Below, piece after piece: positions 28,821-37,369 of a stretch of DNA of 64,000 nucleotides. Under the pieces are notes generated by a model. That model saw only the letters and a program-made list of their open reading frames with translations, did not search any database and was not told the origin of the DNA. Source of the DNA: Hydrogenophaga sp. NFH-34 (GTDB taxonomy: Bacteria > Pseudomonadota > Gammaproteobacteria > Burkholderiales > Burkholderiaceae_C); assembly GCF_021401345.1 (NCBI RefSeq), contig NZ_JACBGE010000003.1, positions 186,001 through 250,000 on the forward strand, given 5' to 3'. Numbering within the stretch: the first letter of the stretch is position 1; each line of letters opens with the position of its first letter. A program made the position numbers and the translations under genes.

Positions 28821-29140
28821 GCGCCTGCACCACCTGCGGCGCCTGCTGCGCCAGCTTCCGCGTCGACTTCTCGGTTTTCGAGACGCAGTCCGAAGGCGGC
28901 ACGGTGCCCGACGGCCTGTGGGTGCCGGTGACCGAGGGCACGGTGCGCCTGCGGGGCACCGACCACGTGCGTCCGCGCTGCGCGGCGCTCTCTGGCAAGG
29001 TCGGCGAAAAGGCCACTTGCGGCATCTACGAGTGGCGCCCCAACCCCTGCCGCGAATTTGAGGAAGGCAGCGACGCCTGCGCTTCCGCACGGCGCCGCCA
29101 CGGGCTGGCGCCGCTGACAGACGCCTCCCCTTTCTTCTGA
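28817..29140 (+). CDS. YkgJ-type cysteine cluster protein
   Basis: A 107-residue protein with the CxxC..CC arrangement of the YkgJ family (C-T-T-C-G-A-C-C at the very N-terminus), followed by a single Cys in RPRCAAL, then TCGIYEWRPNPCREF and a last Cys in DACASAR. The family binds zinc or an Fe-S cluster and is of unknown function. The start is GTG at 28817, overlapping the previous stop as GTGA; an earlier start would be inside the previous gene. It ends 2 bases before the methyltransferase gene, so all three genes are likely one transcript. Confidence 0.85.
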   Translation: MSACTTCGACCASFRVDFSVFETQSEGGTVPDGLWVPVTEGTVRLRGTDHVRPRCAALSGKVGEKATCGIYEWRPNPCREFEEGSDACASARRRHGLAPLTDASPFF

Positions 29141-29142
29141 CC

Positions 29143-30081
29143 ATGCAAGCCCTGCTCGATGCCATTGCCCGGGCCACGCCCGGCCCCGACGCCCAACGCC
29201 TCTTCCACGGCCGCGGCGGCCTGTTCCCTGGCTGCGAGGACTGGGCGCTGGACTGGTTCGCGCCGGTCTGGCTGCTGACCAAGTTCGGCGAGGCGACGGA
29301 CGAAGAGACGCAACGCATCGCCGAGGCGCTCGCCGCGCGGCAGGCGCAACTCGCACCGGAGCTGCCGCTGAACTGGGTGTTCCAGCGCCGCCAGCCCGAC
29401 GGCCCGGTCAGCCGCCCGGTCACCACCCTGATGGCCGGCACGGTGCCCGAACCGCACACCGTCACCGAAGACGGCGCGCGTTACCGCGTGCAGGTGCAAC
29501 GCGGCCAGAACCACGGTCTGTTCCTCGACATGGCCGAAGGCCGGCGCTGGGTGCGCGCCCACGCGCAAAACGCCAAGGTGTTGAACCTGTTTGCCTACAC
29601 CTGCGCCTTTTCTGTCGCCGCGTTGCAAGGCGGTGCGCGGGAGGTCATCAACATCGACATGGCCCAGGGCGCGCTGGCCACCGGCCAGCAGAACCACCCG
29701 CTCAACGGGTTCACCAGTGGCGCCAAATTTCTCGCCCACGACCTGTTCAGCTCCTGGGGCAAGGTCACGCGCATGGGGCCTTACGACCTCGTGGTGGCCG
29801 ACCCGCCGAGCTACCAGAAGGGCAGCTTCGTGGCCAACAAGGACTGGCCCCGCCTGCTGCGCCGCCTGCCGGACCTGCTCAAGCCCGGCGGCCGGGCCCT
29901 GCTCTGTCTGAACGCACCCGAAATCCCCGAGGCGTTCCTGCATGAACACCTGGCGGCCCAAGCCCCCGAGCTGCTGATCGAGCAGCGCCTGCCCAACCCG
30001 CCCGCGTTCGCCGACGCTTCGCCCGACCGCGCGCTCAAGGTGCTGGTGGTGCGCCTGCCGCCGCTCGCACCGGCTCAGTGA
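29143..30081 (+). CDS. class I SAM-dependent methyltransferase, RlmI/YccW-like
   Basis: A 312-residue Rossmann-fold methyltransferase related to 23S rRNA cytosine methyltransferases of the RlmI group, but shorter and lacking the N-terminal PUA domain. The SAM site is NLFAYTCAFSVAALQGGAREVINID, and the catalytic motif IV-like sequence is VVADPPSYQKGSF. The N-terminal 100 residues are less conserved. It probably methylates RNA, but the target is unknown. It is the third gene of a tight series. Its stop region overlaps the convergent Cys-rich membrane peptide gene by 7 bases. Confidence 0.87.
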   Translation: MQALLDAIARATPGPDAQRLFHGRGGLFPGCEDWALDWFAPVWLLTKFGEATDEETQRIAEALAARQAQLAPELPLNWVFQRRQPDGPVSRPVTTLMAGTVPEPHTVTEDGARYRVQVQRGQNHGLFLDMAEGRRWVRAHAQNAKVLNLFAYTCAFSVAALQGGAREVINIDMAQGALATGQQNHPLNGFTSGAKFLAHDLFSSWGKVTRMGPYDLVVADPPSYQKGSFVANKDWPRLLRRLPDLLKPGGRALLCLNAPEIPEAFLHEHLAAQAPELLIEQRLPNPPAFADASPDRALKVLVVRLPPLAPAQ

Positions 30082-30251
30082 CAGCCGCCGCGGTGGCCGC
30101 AGCCCTGACAAGCCCCACAAGCGGGCGATGACGCCGGTGCCGGCGGGTTCGCCAACGACCGCCGCGCGCGCCAGCGCCGCCAGGCCGGGTACAGCAGGTA
30201 CCCCAGCGCGGCCACGACGCACACCCCCACCACCAGGCCCTGCGCGCTCAT
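30075..30251 (-). CDS. FeoB-associated Cys-rich membrane peptide
   Basis: A 58-residue peptide. One transmembrane helix (about residues 5-21) is followed by a basic stretch (RRWRARR) and a Cys-rich tail CGACQGCGHRGGC. Small Cys-rich membrane proteins of this kind are regularly encoded after FeoB and are thought to assist ferrous iron transport, though their role is unproven. Its ATG overlaps the feoB stop (ATGA), so translation is coupled. The last bases overlap the convergent methyltransferase gene. Confidence 0.85.
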   Translation of the reverse strand: MSAQGLVVGVCVVAALGYLLYPAWRRWRARRSLANPPAPASSPACGACQGCGHRGGCH

Positions 30252-32113
30252 GCCGCGCCCCAGGCCAGCGCCAGCCGGTAGGTGAGCCACGACGCGCCGT
30301 ACGCCAAGGCGAACAGATACACGGCAACGACCGCGGCGTGGCGCCAGCCGCCCGCCTCGCGCCGGATCGCAGCCAGCGTGGCCACGCACTGCGGCGCATA
30401 GACAAACCACACCAGCAGCGACAGCGCCGTCGCCAATGACCACTGGCTGCCGATCAGCCCACCCAGCGCGTCGGCGACCTGGTCGCCGCTGGCGCTGAGG
30501 GCGTAAACCGTCCCGAGCGCGGCCACCACCACCTCGCGCGCCGCCATGGCCGGAATCAGCGCCACCACGATGCGCCAGTCGAAACCAAGCGGCGCGAACA
30601 GCGGCGCCAGCAGGTGCCCCAGCCGCCCGGCCCAGCTCACTTCGATGGGCGCCCCGGTGAAGCCAGCGGGCGGCGCCGGGTAGCTCGACAGGAACCAGAG
30701 CAGCACCATCAGCGCCAGGATGACGCCCCCCACCCGCCGCAGGAAGATCGTGGTGCGCTCCCACAGGCCGCGCGCGATGTTGCGCAGATGGGGCAGGCGG
30801 TAAGCCGGCAGTTCCATGAGCAGGGGCGTGCGGGCACCGCCCCCCGTGCGCCGCGAGACGGCGAAGGCCACACCCATCGCGCTCAGGATGCCCAGTGCGT
30901 AAAGGCCGAACAGCACCACCCCCTGCAGGTTGAACACGCCGGCCACGCTGCGCCGGGGCACGAAGGCCCCGATCAGCAGCGCGTACACCGGCAGCCGCGC
31001 CGAGCAGGTCATCAGCGGCGCCACCAGGATGGTGAGCCAGCGGTCGCGCCAGTGCCCGATGGTGCGCGTGGCCATGACGCCCGGCACCGCGCAGGCAAAG
31101 CTCGACAGCAGCGGGATGAACGAGCGGCCCGAAAGCCCCACGGTGCCCATCAGCCGGTCCATCAGGAAGGCCGCGCGCGGCAGATAGCCCGAGTCTTCGA
31201 GCACGAAGATGAACAGAAACAGGATGAGGATCTGCGGCAGAAATACCAGCACGCCCCCGACGCCGGCGATCACGCCGTCGACCAGCAGGCTGCGCAGCGG
31301 CCCGTCGGCCAGGCGCGTGCCCACCCATTCGCCCAGTGCCGCCATGCCGGTGTCCAGCGCCTCCATGGGCCAGGCAGCCCAGGCAAACACCGCCTGGAAC
31401 ATGAGAAAAAGCAGCGCCGCGAGCCCCACATAGCCCCAGACCGGATGCAGCACCCAGCGGTCGACCCGGTCGCTCAGCGCCCAGCGCTGCACCGGGGTGT
31501 GCACCGCATCGGCCAGCAGCGCACGCACCTGGCGGTGCAGTTCGGCCGGATCGGGGATCTGATCGGCCACTCCTTCGGGGTGCGGCGCCACCGCGTGAGC
31601 CAGCACATCGTCAATCTGCGCCAGCAGGGCCTGGGCGCCGTGCCGCTGCACCCCCACGGCCGTGACGACGGGCAGGCCCAGACGCTCGGCCAGGCGGGCG
31701 GTGTCGATGCGCACGCCCTGCGCCGCAGCCACGTCGGCCATGTTGAGCACCAGCAGCATCGGCAGCCCCAGCGCGCGCGCTTCCAGCACCAGCCGCAGAT
31801 GCAACTGCAGATGGGTGGCGTCGACCACGCACACCAGCAGATCGGGCGGCGCCTCGCCCGCCAGGCGACCGGTGAGCAGATCGCGGGTCACCGCTTCGTC
31901 CTGGCTCAGGGGCGCCAAGCTGTAGGTGCCGGGCAGATCGATCACCTGGGCGCGGCGGCCGGCCGGGGTGGTCAGCCACCCGGTCTTGCGCTCGACGGTG
32001 ACGCCGGCGTAGTTGGCCACTTTCTGGCGCGCGCCGGTCAGCCGGTTGAACAGGGCGGTCTTGCCGCAGTTGGGCTGGCCCAGCAAGGCCAGGCGGGGAA
32101 CGGGGGTATCCAT
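30248..32113 (-). CDS. feoB: ferrous iron transporter FeoB
   Basis: A 621-residue FeoB with an N-terminal GTPase and a C-terminal polytopic membrane domain. G1 is GQPNCGKT at residues 12-19, G3 is DLPGT starting at D59, and G4 is NMAD at 124-127. The membrane part has two Gate-like motifs with SSFACAVPGVMATRT and ALIPAMAAREVVVAALGTVY. It is shorter than the 773-residue Escherichia coli protein, mainly in loops, a common form in beta-proteobacteria. The start at 32113 is just after feoA (2-base gap). It imports Fe(II) under low oxygen. Confidence 0.95.
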   Translation of the reverse strand: MDTPVPRLALLGQPNCGKTALFNRLTGARQKVANYAGVTVERKTGWLTTPAGRRAQVIDLPGTYSLAPLSQDEAVTRDLLTGRLAGEAPPDLLVCVVDATHLQLHLRLVLEARALGLPMLLVLNMADVAAAQGVRIDTARLAERLGLPVVTAVGVQRHGAQALLAQIDDVLAHAVAPHPEGVADQIPDPAELHRQVRALLADAVHTPVQRWALSDRVDRWVLHPVWGYVGLAALLFLMFQAVFAWAAWPMEALDTGMAALGEWVGTRLADGPLRSLLVDGVIAGVGGVLVFLPQILILFLFIFVLEDSGYLPRAAFLMDRLMGTVGLSGRSFIPLLSSFACAVPGVMATRTIGHWRDRWLTILVAPLMTCSARLPVYALLIGAFVPRRSVAGVFNLQGVVLFGLYALGILSAMGVAFAVSRRTGGGARTPLLMELPAYRLPHLRNIARGLWERTTIFLRRVGGVILALMVLLWFLSSYPAPPAGFTGAPIEVSWAGRLGHLLAPLFAPLGFDWRIVVALIPAMAAREVVVAALGTVYALSASGDQVADALGGLIGSQWSLATALSLLVWFVYAPQCVATLAAIRREAGGWRHAAVVAVYLFALAYGASWLTYRLALAWGAA

Positions 32114-32115
32114 GG

Positions 32116-32439
32116 TCAGCCCTGCGACGAAGGCACGGGCCGCACCCGCAGCAGGGCGGCTTCGTGCGCCCGCAGGGCAAAAGTGGCCTGCCCCACGCGC
32201 ACCGCCACCGGACCGCCCCGGAGCCAGCCACGCGAGACCACCCGCAAGGTCTCCCCAGGAAGGCACCCGACCTCGGCCAGACGGCGCAGGGTGCCCGCCT
32301 GCGTGCCGTCGGGGTCGGCCGCCAGGCGCACCAGCACGGCCGGCTGGTGCAGCGGCCAGGTATCAAGACCGGTGTCGCTCACCGGCCCGGGGCTCGCCTG
32401 GGCCAGGGGCGCCGGCAGCACCAGCGAGGCATCGGTCAT
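32116..32439 (-). CDS. feoA: FeoA domain protein
   Basis: A 107-residue cytoplasmic SH3-like FeoA. The domain covers about residues 40-95, including RRLAEVGCLPGETLRVVSRG and GPVAVRVGQATFALRAHEAALLRV, with a longer than usual N-terminal tail. FeoA interacts with FeoB and is needed for Fe(II) uptake. GGAGA lies 7 bases before the ATG at 32439. It heads the feoA-feoB-peptide operon, and a possible Fur-like inverted repeat lies 35-53 bases upstream. Confidence 0.92.
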   Translation of the reverse strand: MTDASLVLPAPLAQASPGPVSDTGLDTWPLHQPAVLVRLAADPDGTQAGTLRRLAEVGCLPGETLRVVSRGWLRGGPVAVRVGQATFALRAHEAALLRVRPVPSSQG

Positions 32440-32473
32440 GGGGCATCTCCGGAAAAGGAAAAACCGCACTGTA

Positions 32474-32492
32474 GAGAATGCGATGACTTCTC
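32474..32492. promoter_or_regulatory. possible Fur box upstream of feoA
   Basis: GAGAA-N9-TTCTC lies in a local AT-richer patch 35 bases upstream of feoA, and the minus strand reads AATGAGAAGTCAT, which partly matches the Fur consensus. The match is weak and is supported mainly by position. Confidence 0.35.
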
Positions 32493-32565
32493 ATTTGCGC
32501 CACATCAAGGAAATTCCAACGGGGGCCGGTGCCGGCCCATGCCCTCGCCAGCCGTGTGCCCGGGC

Positions 32566-33042
32566 CTACCCCGGCGGTATCGGCAAAGGCCCCACCGCAC
32601 CCTTGAATTCCTGTAACGAGAAATAGGTGTGCACATGCCGCACGCGCGGCAGGCGGTGCAGCTTGTTCTGCAGCAGCGCGGAATACGCCCCCAGATCGGA
32701 CGCGACGACCACGAGGATGAAGTCCTGCGGCCCCGAGATGCCGTGAAACAGCACCACTTCGGGGATCGCCATCACCGCCTGCTCGAACTCCACCGAACTG
32801 GCTTCGTTCTGGTGGTCGATGGTGACCATCACGAACGCCATCACGCCATAACCCAACCCCTGGCGGCTCAGGCGCGCGTGGTAACCCTGGATGAGCCCGC
32901 TGTCTTCCAGCCGGCGCACGCGCCGCCAGCTCGGCGACTGCGACAGGTGCGCCACGTCGGCCAGCTCGCCCGAGGTCAGGCGGGCGTTGTCCTGCAGGGC
33001 CTGCATCAGCCGGAGATCGGTGGCATCGCGCTCAACGGGCAT
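32566..33042 (-). CDS. Lrp/AsnC family regulator, probable KynR-type
   Basis: A 158-residue Lrp/AsnC protein: a helix-turn-helix at residues 8-60 (LMQALQDNARLTSGELADVAHLSQSPSWRRVRRLEDSGLI) and an effector-binding RAM domain in the second half (FVMVTIDHQ, EVVLFHGISGPQDFILVVVASDL). It is divergent from the aminotransferase-ridA-kynB-kynA genes across 129 bases of AT-rich DNA. In Pseudomonas and Burkholderia an Lrp-type protein, KynR, activates kyn genes in response to kynurenine; the same job is likely here, by position. Confidence 0.9.
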   Translation of the reverse strand: MPVERDATDLRLMQALQDNARLTSGELADVAHLSQSPSWRRVRRLEDSGLIQGYHARLSRQGLGYGVMAFVMVTIDHQNEASSVEFEQAVMAIPEVVLFHGISGPQDFILVVVASDLGAYSALLQNKLHRLPRVRHVHTYFSLQEFKGAVGPLPIPPG

Positions 33043-33171
33043 AAGTTTTCCGTTTCAAGTTGATTTTTGAATGAAATTATTCTTTTTTTGAAGAAATGGC
33101 AAATAGAACTTACCGCTATCGGGCGGGCTTTCTAGAATTTGCGCACTTTCCGATTCTTCGACCTCGACACC

Positions 33172-34389
33172 ATGACGCAGCCTGTCTCTTCCCTGTTCAG
33201 CCACGTGCCCGCCTACGGGGGCGACCCTATCCTCAGCCTGATGGAAGACTTCCAGAAGGATCCGCGCACCGACAAGGTGAGCCTGAGCATCGGCCTGTAC
33301 TTCGACGAAGAGGGTCGCCTGCCGGTGCTCGAATCGGTGCGCCGGGCCGAAACCGCGCTGGCCCAGGCCATCGGGCCACGTTCCTACCTGCCGATGGAAG
33401 GGGCGGCCGACTACCGTGCGGCGGTGCAGAAACTGGTGTTTGGCGCGGCGCACGAAGCGGTGGCCAGCGGCCGCATCGCCACCATCCAGTCGCTCGGCGG
33501 CTCGGGCGCGCTCAAGGTCGGTGCCGACTTCATCCGCCGCTACTTCCCCGAAGCCGGCGTGTGGGTCAGCGACCCGACCTGGGAAAACCACCACGCGCTG
33601 TTCGAAGGCGCGGGTTTTGCCGTCCGCACCTACCCCTACTACGACGCCGCCACCGGCCAGCTCGACGTCGACGCGATGCTGGCCAGCCTGCGCGGCCTGC
33701 CGCGCGGCAGCGTGGTGCTGCTGCACGCCAGCTGCCACAACCCCACCGGCGTGGACCTCACGCGCGGGCAGTGGCAGCAACTGATTCCGGTGCTGATCGA
33801 AGGCGGCCTGATCCCCTTCATCGACATGGCCTACCAGGGCTTCGGCGACGGCCTCGATGACGATGCCTGGGCCGTGCGCGCCCTGGCCGATGCCGGCGCC
33901 CAGTTCTTCGTGGCCAACTCGTTCTCCAAGAACTTCTCGCTCTACGGCGAGCGCTGCGGCGGCCTGAGCGTGGTCTGCAGCGATGCGGCAGCGGCCCAGA
34001 CCGTGCTGGGCCAGCTCAAGGCCACCGTGCGGCGCAACTACTCGTCGCCGCCCACCTATGGCGAACGGGTCATCACCACCGTGCTGCAGTCCGGCGAGTT
34101 GCGCACCCTGTGGGAGCAGGAGCTGGCCGCCATGCGCGAGCGCATCAAGGACATGCGCACCCGCCTGCATGCGGTGCTGCAGGCCCGCTTTGGCGATCAG
34201 CGCGACTTTGGCTACTTCCTGACCCAGCGCGGCATGTTCAGCTACACCGGCCTGAACGAGGTCCAGGTCGACACGCTGCGCGAGCAGCACGGTGTGTACC
34301 TCGTGCGCTCGGGCCGGATGTGCATGTCGGGCCTGTCGCGCCGCAACGTCGAGCGCGTGGCCGAGGCCATGGCCGCGGTGATGAACTGA
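33172..34389 (+). CDS. class I aromatic amino acid aminotransferase (TyrB/AspC type)
   Basis: A 405-residue fold-type I PLP aminotransferase of the aspartate/tyrosine group. It has the typical [23 protein letters not shown] beginning, [20 protein letters not shown] and the PLP lysine Lys253 in [18 protein letters not shown]. The start at 33172 fits the family N-terminus; 11 upstream codons do not. It is the first gene of a plus-strand series leading into kynB and kynA. In place of kynureninase, it could transaminate tryptophan, phenylalanine or tyrosine, or possibly kynurenine; the substrate is not determined by sequence. Confidence 0.92.
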   Translation: MTQPVSSLFSHVPAYGGDPILSLMEDFQKDPRTDKVSLSIGLYFDEEGRLPVLESVRRAETALAQAIGPRSYLPMEGAADYRAAVQKLVFGAAHEAVASGRIATIQSLGGSGALKVGADFIRRYFPEAGVWVSDPTWENHHALFEGAGFAVRTYPYYDAATGQLDVDAMLASLRGLPRGSVVLLHASCHNPTGVDLTRGQWQQLIPVLIEGGLIPFIDMAYQGFGDGLDDDAWAVRALADAGAQFFVANSFSKNFSLYGERCGGLSVVCSDAAAAQTVLGQLKATVRRNYSSPPTYGERVITTVLQSGELRTLWEQELAAMRERIKDMRTRLHAVLQARFGDQRDFGYFLTQRGMFSYTGLNEVQVDTLREQHGVYLVRSGRMCMSGLSRRNVERVAEAMAAVMN

Positions 34390-34434
34390 GAGCACCCGGC
34401 CCAGGCTGGCATCGGATATGCAAGGAATCTGCCC

Positions 34435-34821
34435 ATGAAAGAAGTGATCGACGTCGGCCTGCCGCCCCTCAAGCAGCCGTTCTCCTGGGCCGTGAAATCG
34501 GCCGGCATGCTGTTCACCGCCCACGGCCCCGTGCGCAGCGACGGCAGCATTGACACCGGCCCGATCGAAGAGCAGGCCCGCCTGACCTTCGCCAACCTGC
34601 AGCGCGCGGTGCAGGCCGCGGGCGGCACACTGGCCGACGTCACGCAGGTGCTGATCTACATGACGGACGTGCAGGACATGCCCGCCATCGACGCCGTGTA
34701 CCGCGAATTCTTCGAAGCGCCCTGGCCCAACCGGTCGAGCGCGGCCGTCGCCGGCCTGGTGGTACCGGGCATGAAGATCGAGATCGTGGCCTACGCCATG
34801 ATTCCCGCGCCCCATGCCTGA
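34435..34821 (+). CDS. RidA family protein
   Basis: A 128-residue protein of the RidA/YjgF/Rid superfamily of imine/enamine deaminases. LKQPFSWAVKSAGMLFTAHGPV and the C-terminal PNRSSAAVAGLVVPGMKIEIVAYAMI are family segments, and the Arg of NRSS is at the position of the catalytic arginine in active members. Trimeric Rid proteins hydrolyse reactive enamines formed by PLP enzymes, and some relatives are 2-aminomuconate deaminases in tryptophan breakdown. The gene lies 45 bases after the aminotransferase and overlaps the start of kynB by 8 bases, which ties it to the kynurenine locus. Confidence 0.9.
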   Translation: MKEVIDVGLPPLKQPFSWAVKSAGMLFTAHGPVRSDGSIDTGPIEEQARLTFANLQRAVQAAGGTLADVTQVLIYMTDVQDMPAIDAVYREFFEAPWPNRSSAAVAGLVVPGMKIEIVAYAMIPAPHA

Positions 34822-35467
34822 GGCCGCCCGCACGATCTGGGACATCTCGCCGCCGGTGCACGCCGGCAGCCCGGTGTTTCCCGGAGACACCCCCTACAGC
34901 CAGACCTGGGGCGCCACCATCGGCCCGGGCTGCCCGGTGAACGTGAGCGCGATCACGCTCTCGCCGCACGTCGGCGCCCACGCCGATGCCCCGCTGCACT
35001 ACGACGCCGACGGTGCGCCCGTGGGGGCGCTTGCACTGGCTCCGTTCCTGGGCCCGTGCCGCGTGATCCACGCCATCGGCTGCGGTGCGCTGATCGCATG
35101 GCAGCACATCGCCCACGCCATCGACACCCGCCCTGCGGCGCTGCCACCGCGTGTGCTGGTGCGCACCTGTGCACGCATGCCGGTCGACCGGTGGGACGAC
35201 GCGCTGACCGCCTACGCGCCCGAGACCGTGGAGCGCCTGGCCGACCTGGGCGTGTTGCTGATCGGCATCGACACCGCCAGCATCGATCCGGCCAGCAGCA
35301 AACAGCTGCCCAGCCACCAGGTGATCCGCCGCCGGGGCCTGCGCGTACTCGAAAACCTCGTGCTCGACGACGTGCCCGAGGGCGACTACGAACTCATCGC
35401 CCTGCCCCTGAAGCTCACCACCGCCGACGCCAGCCCGGTGCGCGCCGTGCTGCGCGCCCTTTCCTGA
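34814..35467 (+). CDS. kynB: arylformamidase / kynurenine formamidase
   Basis: A 217-residue metal-dependent cyclase-fold enzyme of the KynB type. The N-terminal WDISPPVHAGSPVFPGDTPY is characteristic. The metal-binding sequence HVGAHADAPLH supplies His52, His56 and Asp58, with His62 nearby. KynB hydrolyses N-formylkynurenine to kynurenine and formate in tryptophan degradation. Its start overlaps the ridA stop by 8 bases, and kynA begins 12 bases after it. The usual kynU gene between or near them is missing. Confidence 0.94.
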   Translation: MPEAARTIWDISPPVHAGSPVFPGDTPYSQTWGATIGPGCPVNVSAITLSPHVGAHADAPLHYDADGAPVGALALAPFLGPCRVIHAIGCGALIAWQHIAHAIDTRPAALPPRVLVRTCARMPVDRWDDALTAYAPETVERLADLGVLLIGIDTASIDPASSKQLPSHQVIRRRGLRVLENLVLDDVPEGDYELIALPLKLTTADASPVRAVLRALS

Positions 35468-35479
35468 CCCCCGACCGCC

Positions 35480-36319
35480 ATGACCACGCCCGAACACATC
35501 GTCCAAGAAGAAAAGGCGCAGCTCGATTTCAGCCGCGACATGAGCTACGGCGACTACCTGCAGCTCGACGCCATCCTCGAAGCGCAGAAACCCCTGTCGC
35601 CCGCGCACGACGAACTGCTCTTCATCGTGCAGCACCAGACCAGCGAACTGTGGATGAAGCTCATGCTGCACGAGCTCACCGCCGCCATCCGCCACATCGC
35701 CACGGACGACCTCAACCCGGCATTCAAACAGCTGGCACGGGTCAGCCGCATCATGGAACAGCTGGTGCACGCCTGGGACGTGCTGGCCACCATGACGCCG
35801 CCCGAGTACAGCGCCATCCGCCCCTATCTGGGCCGCTCCAGCGGCTTCCAGAGCTTCCAGTACCGCTGCATCGAATTCAGCCTGGGCAACAAAAACGCCG
35901 CCATGCTCAAGCCGCACGAGCACAGCGCCGAACGCCTGGCCCGCGTGCAGACGGCTTACGAGGCCCCCTCTCTGTACGACGAATGCCTGCGCCTGCTGGC
36001 ACGGCGCGGCATCGCGGTGCCGGCGAGCCACACGCAGCGCGACTGGACCCAGCCTTACGCCGACGACGATGGTGTGGAACAGGCCTGGCTGCAGGTCTAC
36101 CGCGACCCCAAGGCGCACTGGGACCTGTACCAATTGGCTGAAGAACTCACCGACCTCGAAGACGCCTTCCGCCTCTGGCGCTTCCGCCACCTGACCACGG
36201 TCGAGCGGGTCATCGGCTTCAAGCGCGGCACCGGTGGCACGGGCGGCGTGAGCTACCTGCGCAAGATGCTCGACGTGGTGCTGTTCCCCGAGATCTGGCG
36301 GCTGCGCACCGCACTCTGA
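35480..36319 (+). CDS. kynA: tryptophan 2,3-dioxygenase
   Basis: A 279-residue haem-dependent tryptophan 2,3-dioxygenase of normal length. [32 protein letters not shown] and the [15 protein letters not shown] segments form the substrate and haem pocket, and the C-terminal [26 protein letters not shown] contains the haem-ligating histidine region. It opens the indole ring of L-tryptophan to N-formylkynurenine, the substrate of KynB immediately upstream. It is the last gene of the locus; a LysR gene follows 23 bases on. Confidence 0.97.
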   Translation: MTTPEHIVQEEKAQLDFSRDMSYGDYLQLDAILEAQKPLSPAHDELLFIVQHQTSELWMKLMLHELTAAIRHIATDDLNPAFKQLARVSRIMEQLVHAWDVLATMTPPEYSAIRPYLGRSSGFQSFQYRCIEFSLGNKNAAMLKPHEHSAERLARVQTAYEAPSLYDECLRLLARRGIAVPASHTQRDWTQPYADDDGVEQAWLQVYRDPKAHWDLYQLAEELTDLEDAFRLWRFRHLTTVERVIGFKRGTGGTGGVSYLRKMLDVVLFPEIWRLRTAL

Positions 36320-36342
36320 CTCCCGGCAGGCGACGACAGCCG

Positions 36343-37299
36343 ATGAGCCCCCGGCAACTGCGCTACTTCGTCGCCATCGCCCGCTCGGGCAGCATCAGCC
36401 AGGCCGCGGCCGCGCTGCACATCGCCCAGCCCTCGCTGAGCCAGCACATGGCGGCCATCGAGGAGGAACTGGGCGTTCCCCTGCTCAAACGCCACGCCCG
36501 GGGGGTCACCCTCACCCCCGCCGGGCAGCGCCTGTTCGACCGTGCCAGCGCCATCCTGCGCCAGCTCGACCACCTGCCCGACGAGGTCGCGGCGGTGCAG
36601 GGCCTGCCCCGGGGCGAAGTCAGGCTGGGCATGGACGGCTCCATCGCCGCTGTGGTGATCGCGCCGCTGTACCGGGCCATGGAAGCCCGCTATCCCGACG
36701 TGCGGGTGTTTGTCGTCACCGGCCTGTCGCACCAGATGCGCCAGGTGGTCGAGGCCCGCAGCGTCGACCTGGCCCTGATGCCCAACGCCTTCGAGCTGCC
36801 GAGCCTGCTGAGCGAGCCGGTCTACGAAGAGCACTTCTGCCTCTTCGGCGCCCGCGGCAGCTTTGCCCGCGGCCAGCGGCGCATCCGCTTCGACGACATC
36901 GGCGACCGCCCGCTGGTCGCGGCCGATCGCCACCACGACCAGCGCAAACTCATCGAGCGCGTGGCCAACGCCCGCAAACGCAGCCTGAACGTGCGTTACG
37001 AGGTCAACGACGCCGACCTCACCCGCGCCCTGGTGCGCGGCGGCCTGGCCCAGGCCGTGCTGCCCTGCAACGCGTTCGCCGCCGCCGACGGGCGCCACGG
37101 TGTGCAGTCGCTGGACATCACCGACCCGCCGCTCAACCGCATCCAGTCCATTGCCTGGCCCGCCGGCACGCCGCTCACCCCGGCCGCCGACGCGACGCGC
37201 CAGTGTCTGCACGACACCATTTCCGACCTCATCGAACGGCGCGTGCTCCAGGGAAGGCTGCCCCGGATCGACAGGCATAGGTCCGAGCCTATGGATTGA
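36343..37299 (+). CDS. LysR family transcriptional regulator
   Basis: A 318-residue LysR regulator. The N-terminal helix-turn-helix is LRYFVAIARSGSISQAAAALHIAQPSLSQHMAAIEEELGVPLLKRHARGVTLT in pattern, and the C-terminal half is a periplasmic-binding-like effector domain. Normal length. It lies in the same direction between kynA and an FAD dehydrogenase gene; a 9-bp inverted repeat is found between it and that gene. It may control the downstream FAD dehydrogenase, Bug protein and dioxygenase genes, since it stands at their head. Effector unknown. Confidence 0.92.
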   Translation: MSPRQLRYFVAIARSGSISQAAAALHIAQPSLSQHMAAIEEELGVPLLKRHARGVTLTPAGQRLFDRASAILRQLDHLPDEVAAVQGLPRGEVRLGMDGSIAAVVIAPLYRAMEARYPDVRVFVVTGLSHQMRQVVEARSVDLALMPNAFELPSLLSEPVYEEHFCLFGARGSFARGQRRIRFDDIGDRPLVAADRHHDQRKLIERVANARKRSLNVRYEVNDADLTRALVRGGLAQAVLPCNAFAAADGRHGVQSLDITDPPLNRIQSIAWPAGTPLTPAADATRQCLHDTISDLIERRVLQGRLPRIDRHRSEPMD

Positions 37300-37322
37300 A
37301 AGAGCAGATGGTATTGGTGCTC

Positions 37323-37363
37323 GTGACCAGGCACTTTCATACTGCGCTTCACACCCTGGTCAC
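37323..37363 (+). repeat. 9-bp inverted repeat just before the FAD dehydrogenase gene
   Basis: GTGACCAGG (37323-37331) and CCTGGTCAC (37355-37363) are perfect inverted copies, 23 bases apart, ending 6 bases before the start codon. It may form an RNA hairpin over the ribosome binding region or serve as paired half-sites for the LysR regulator. Confidence 0.5.
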
Positions 37364-37369
37364 AGATCC

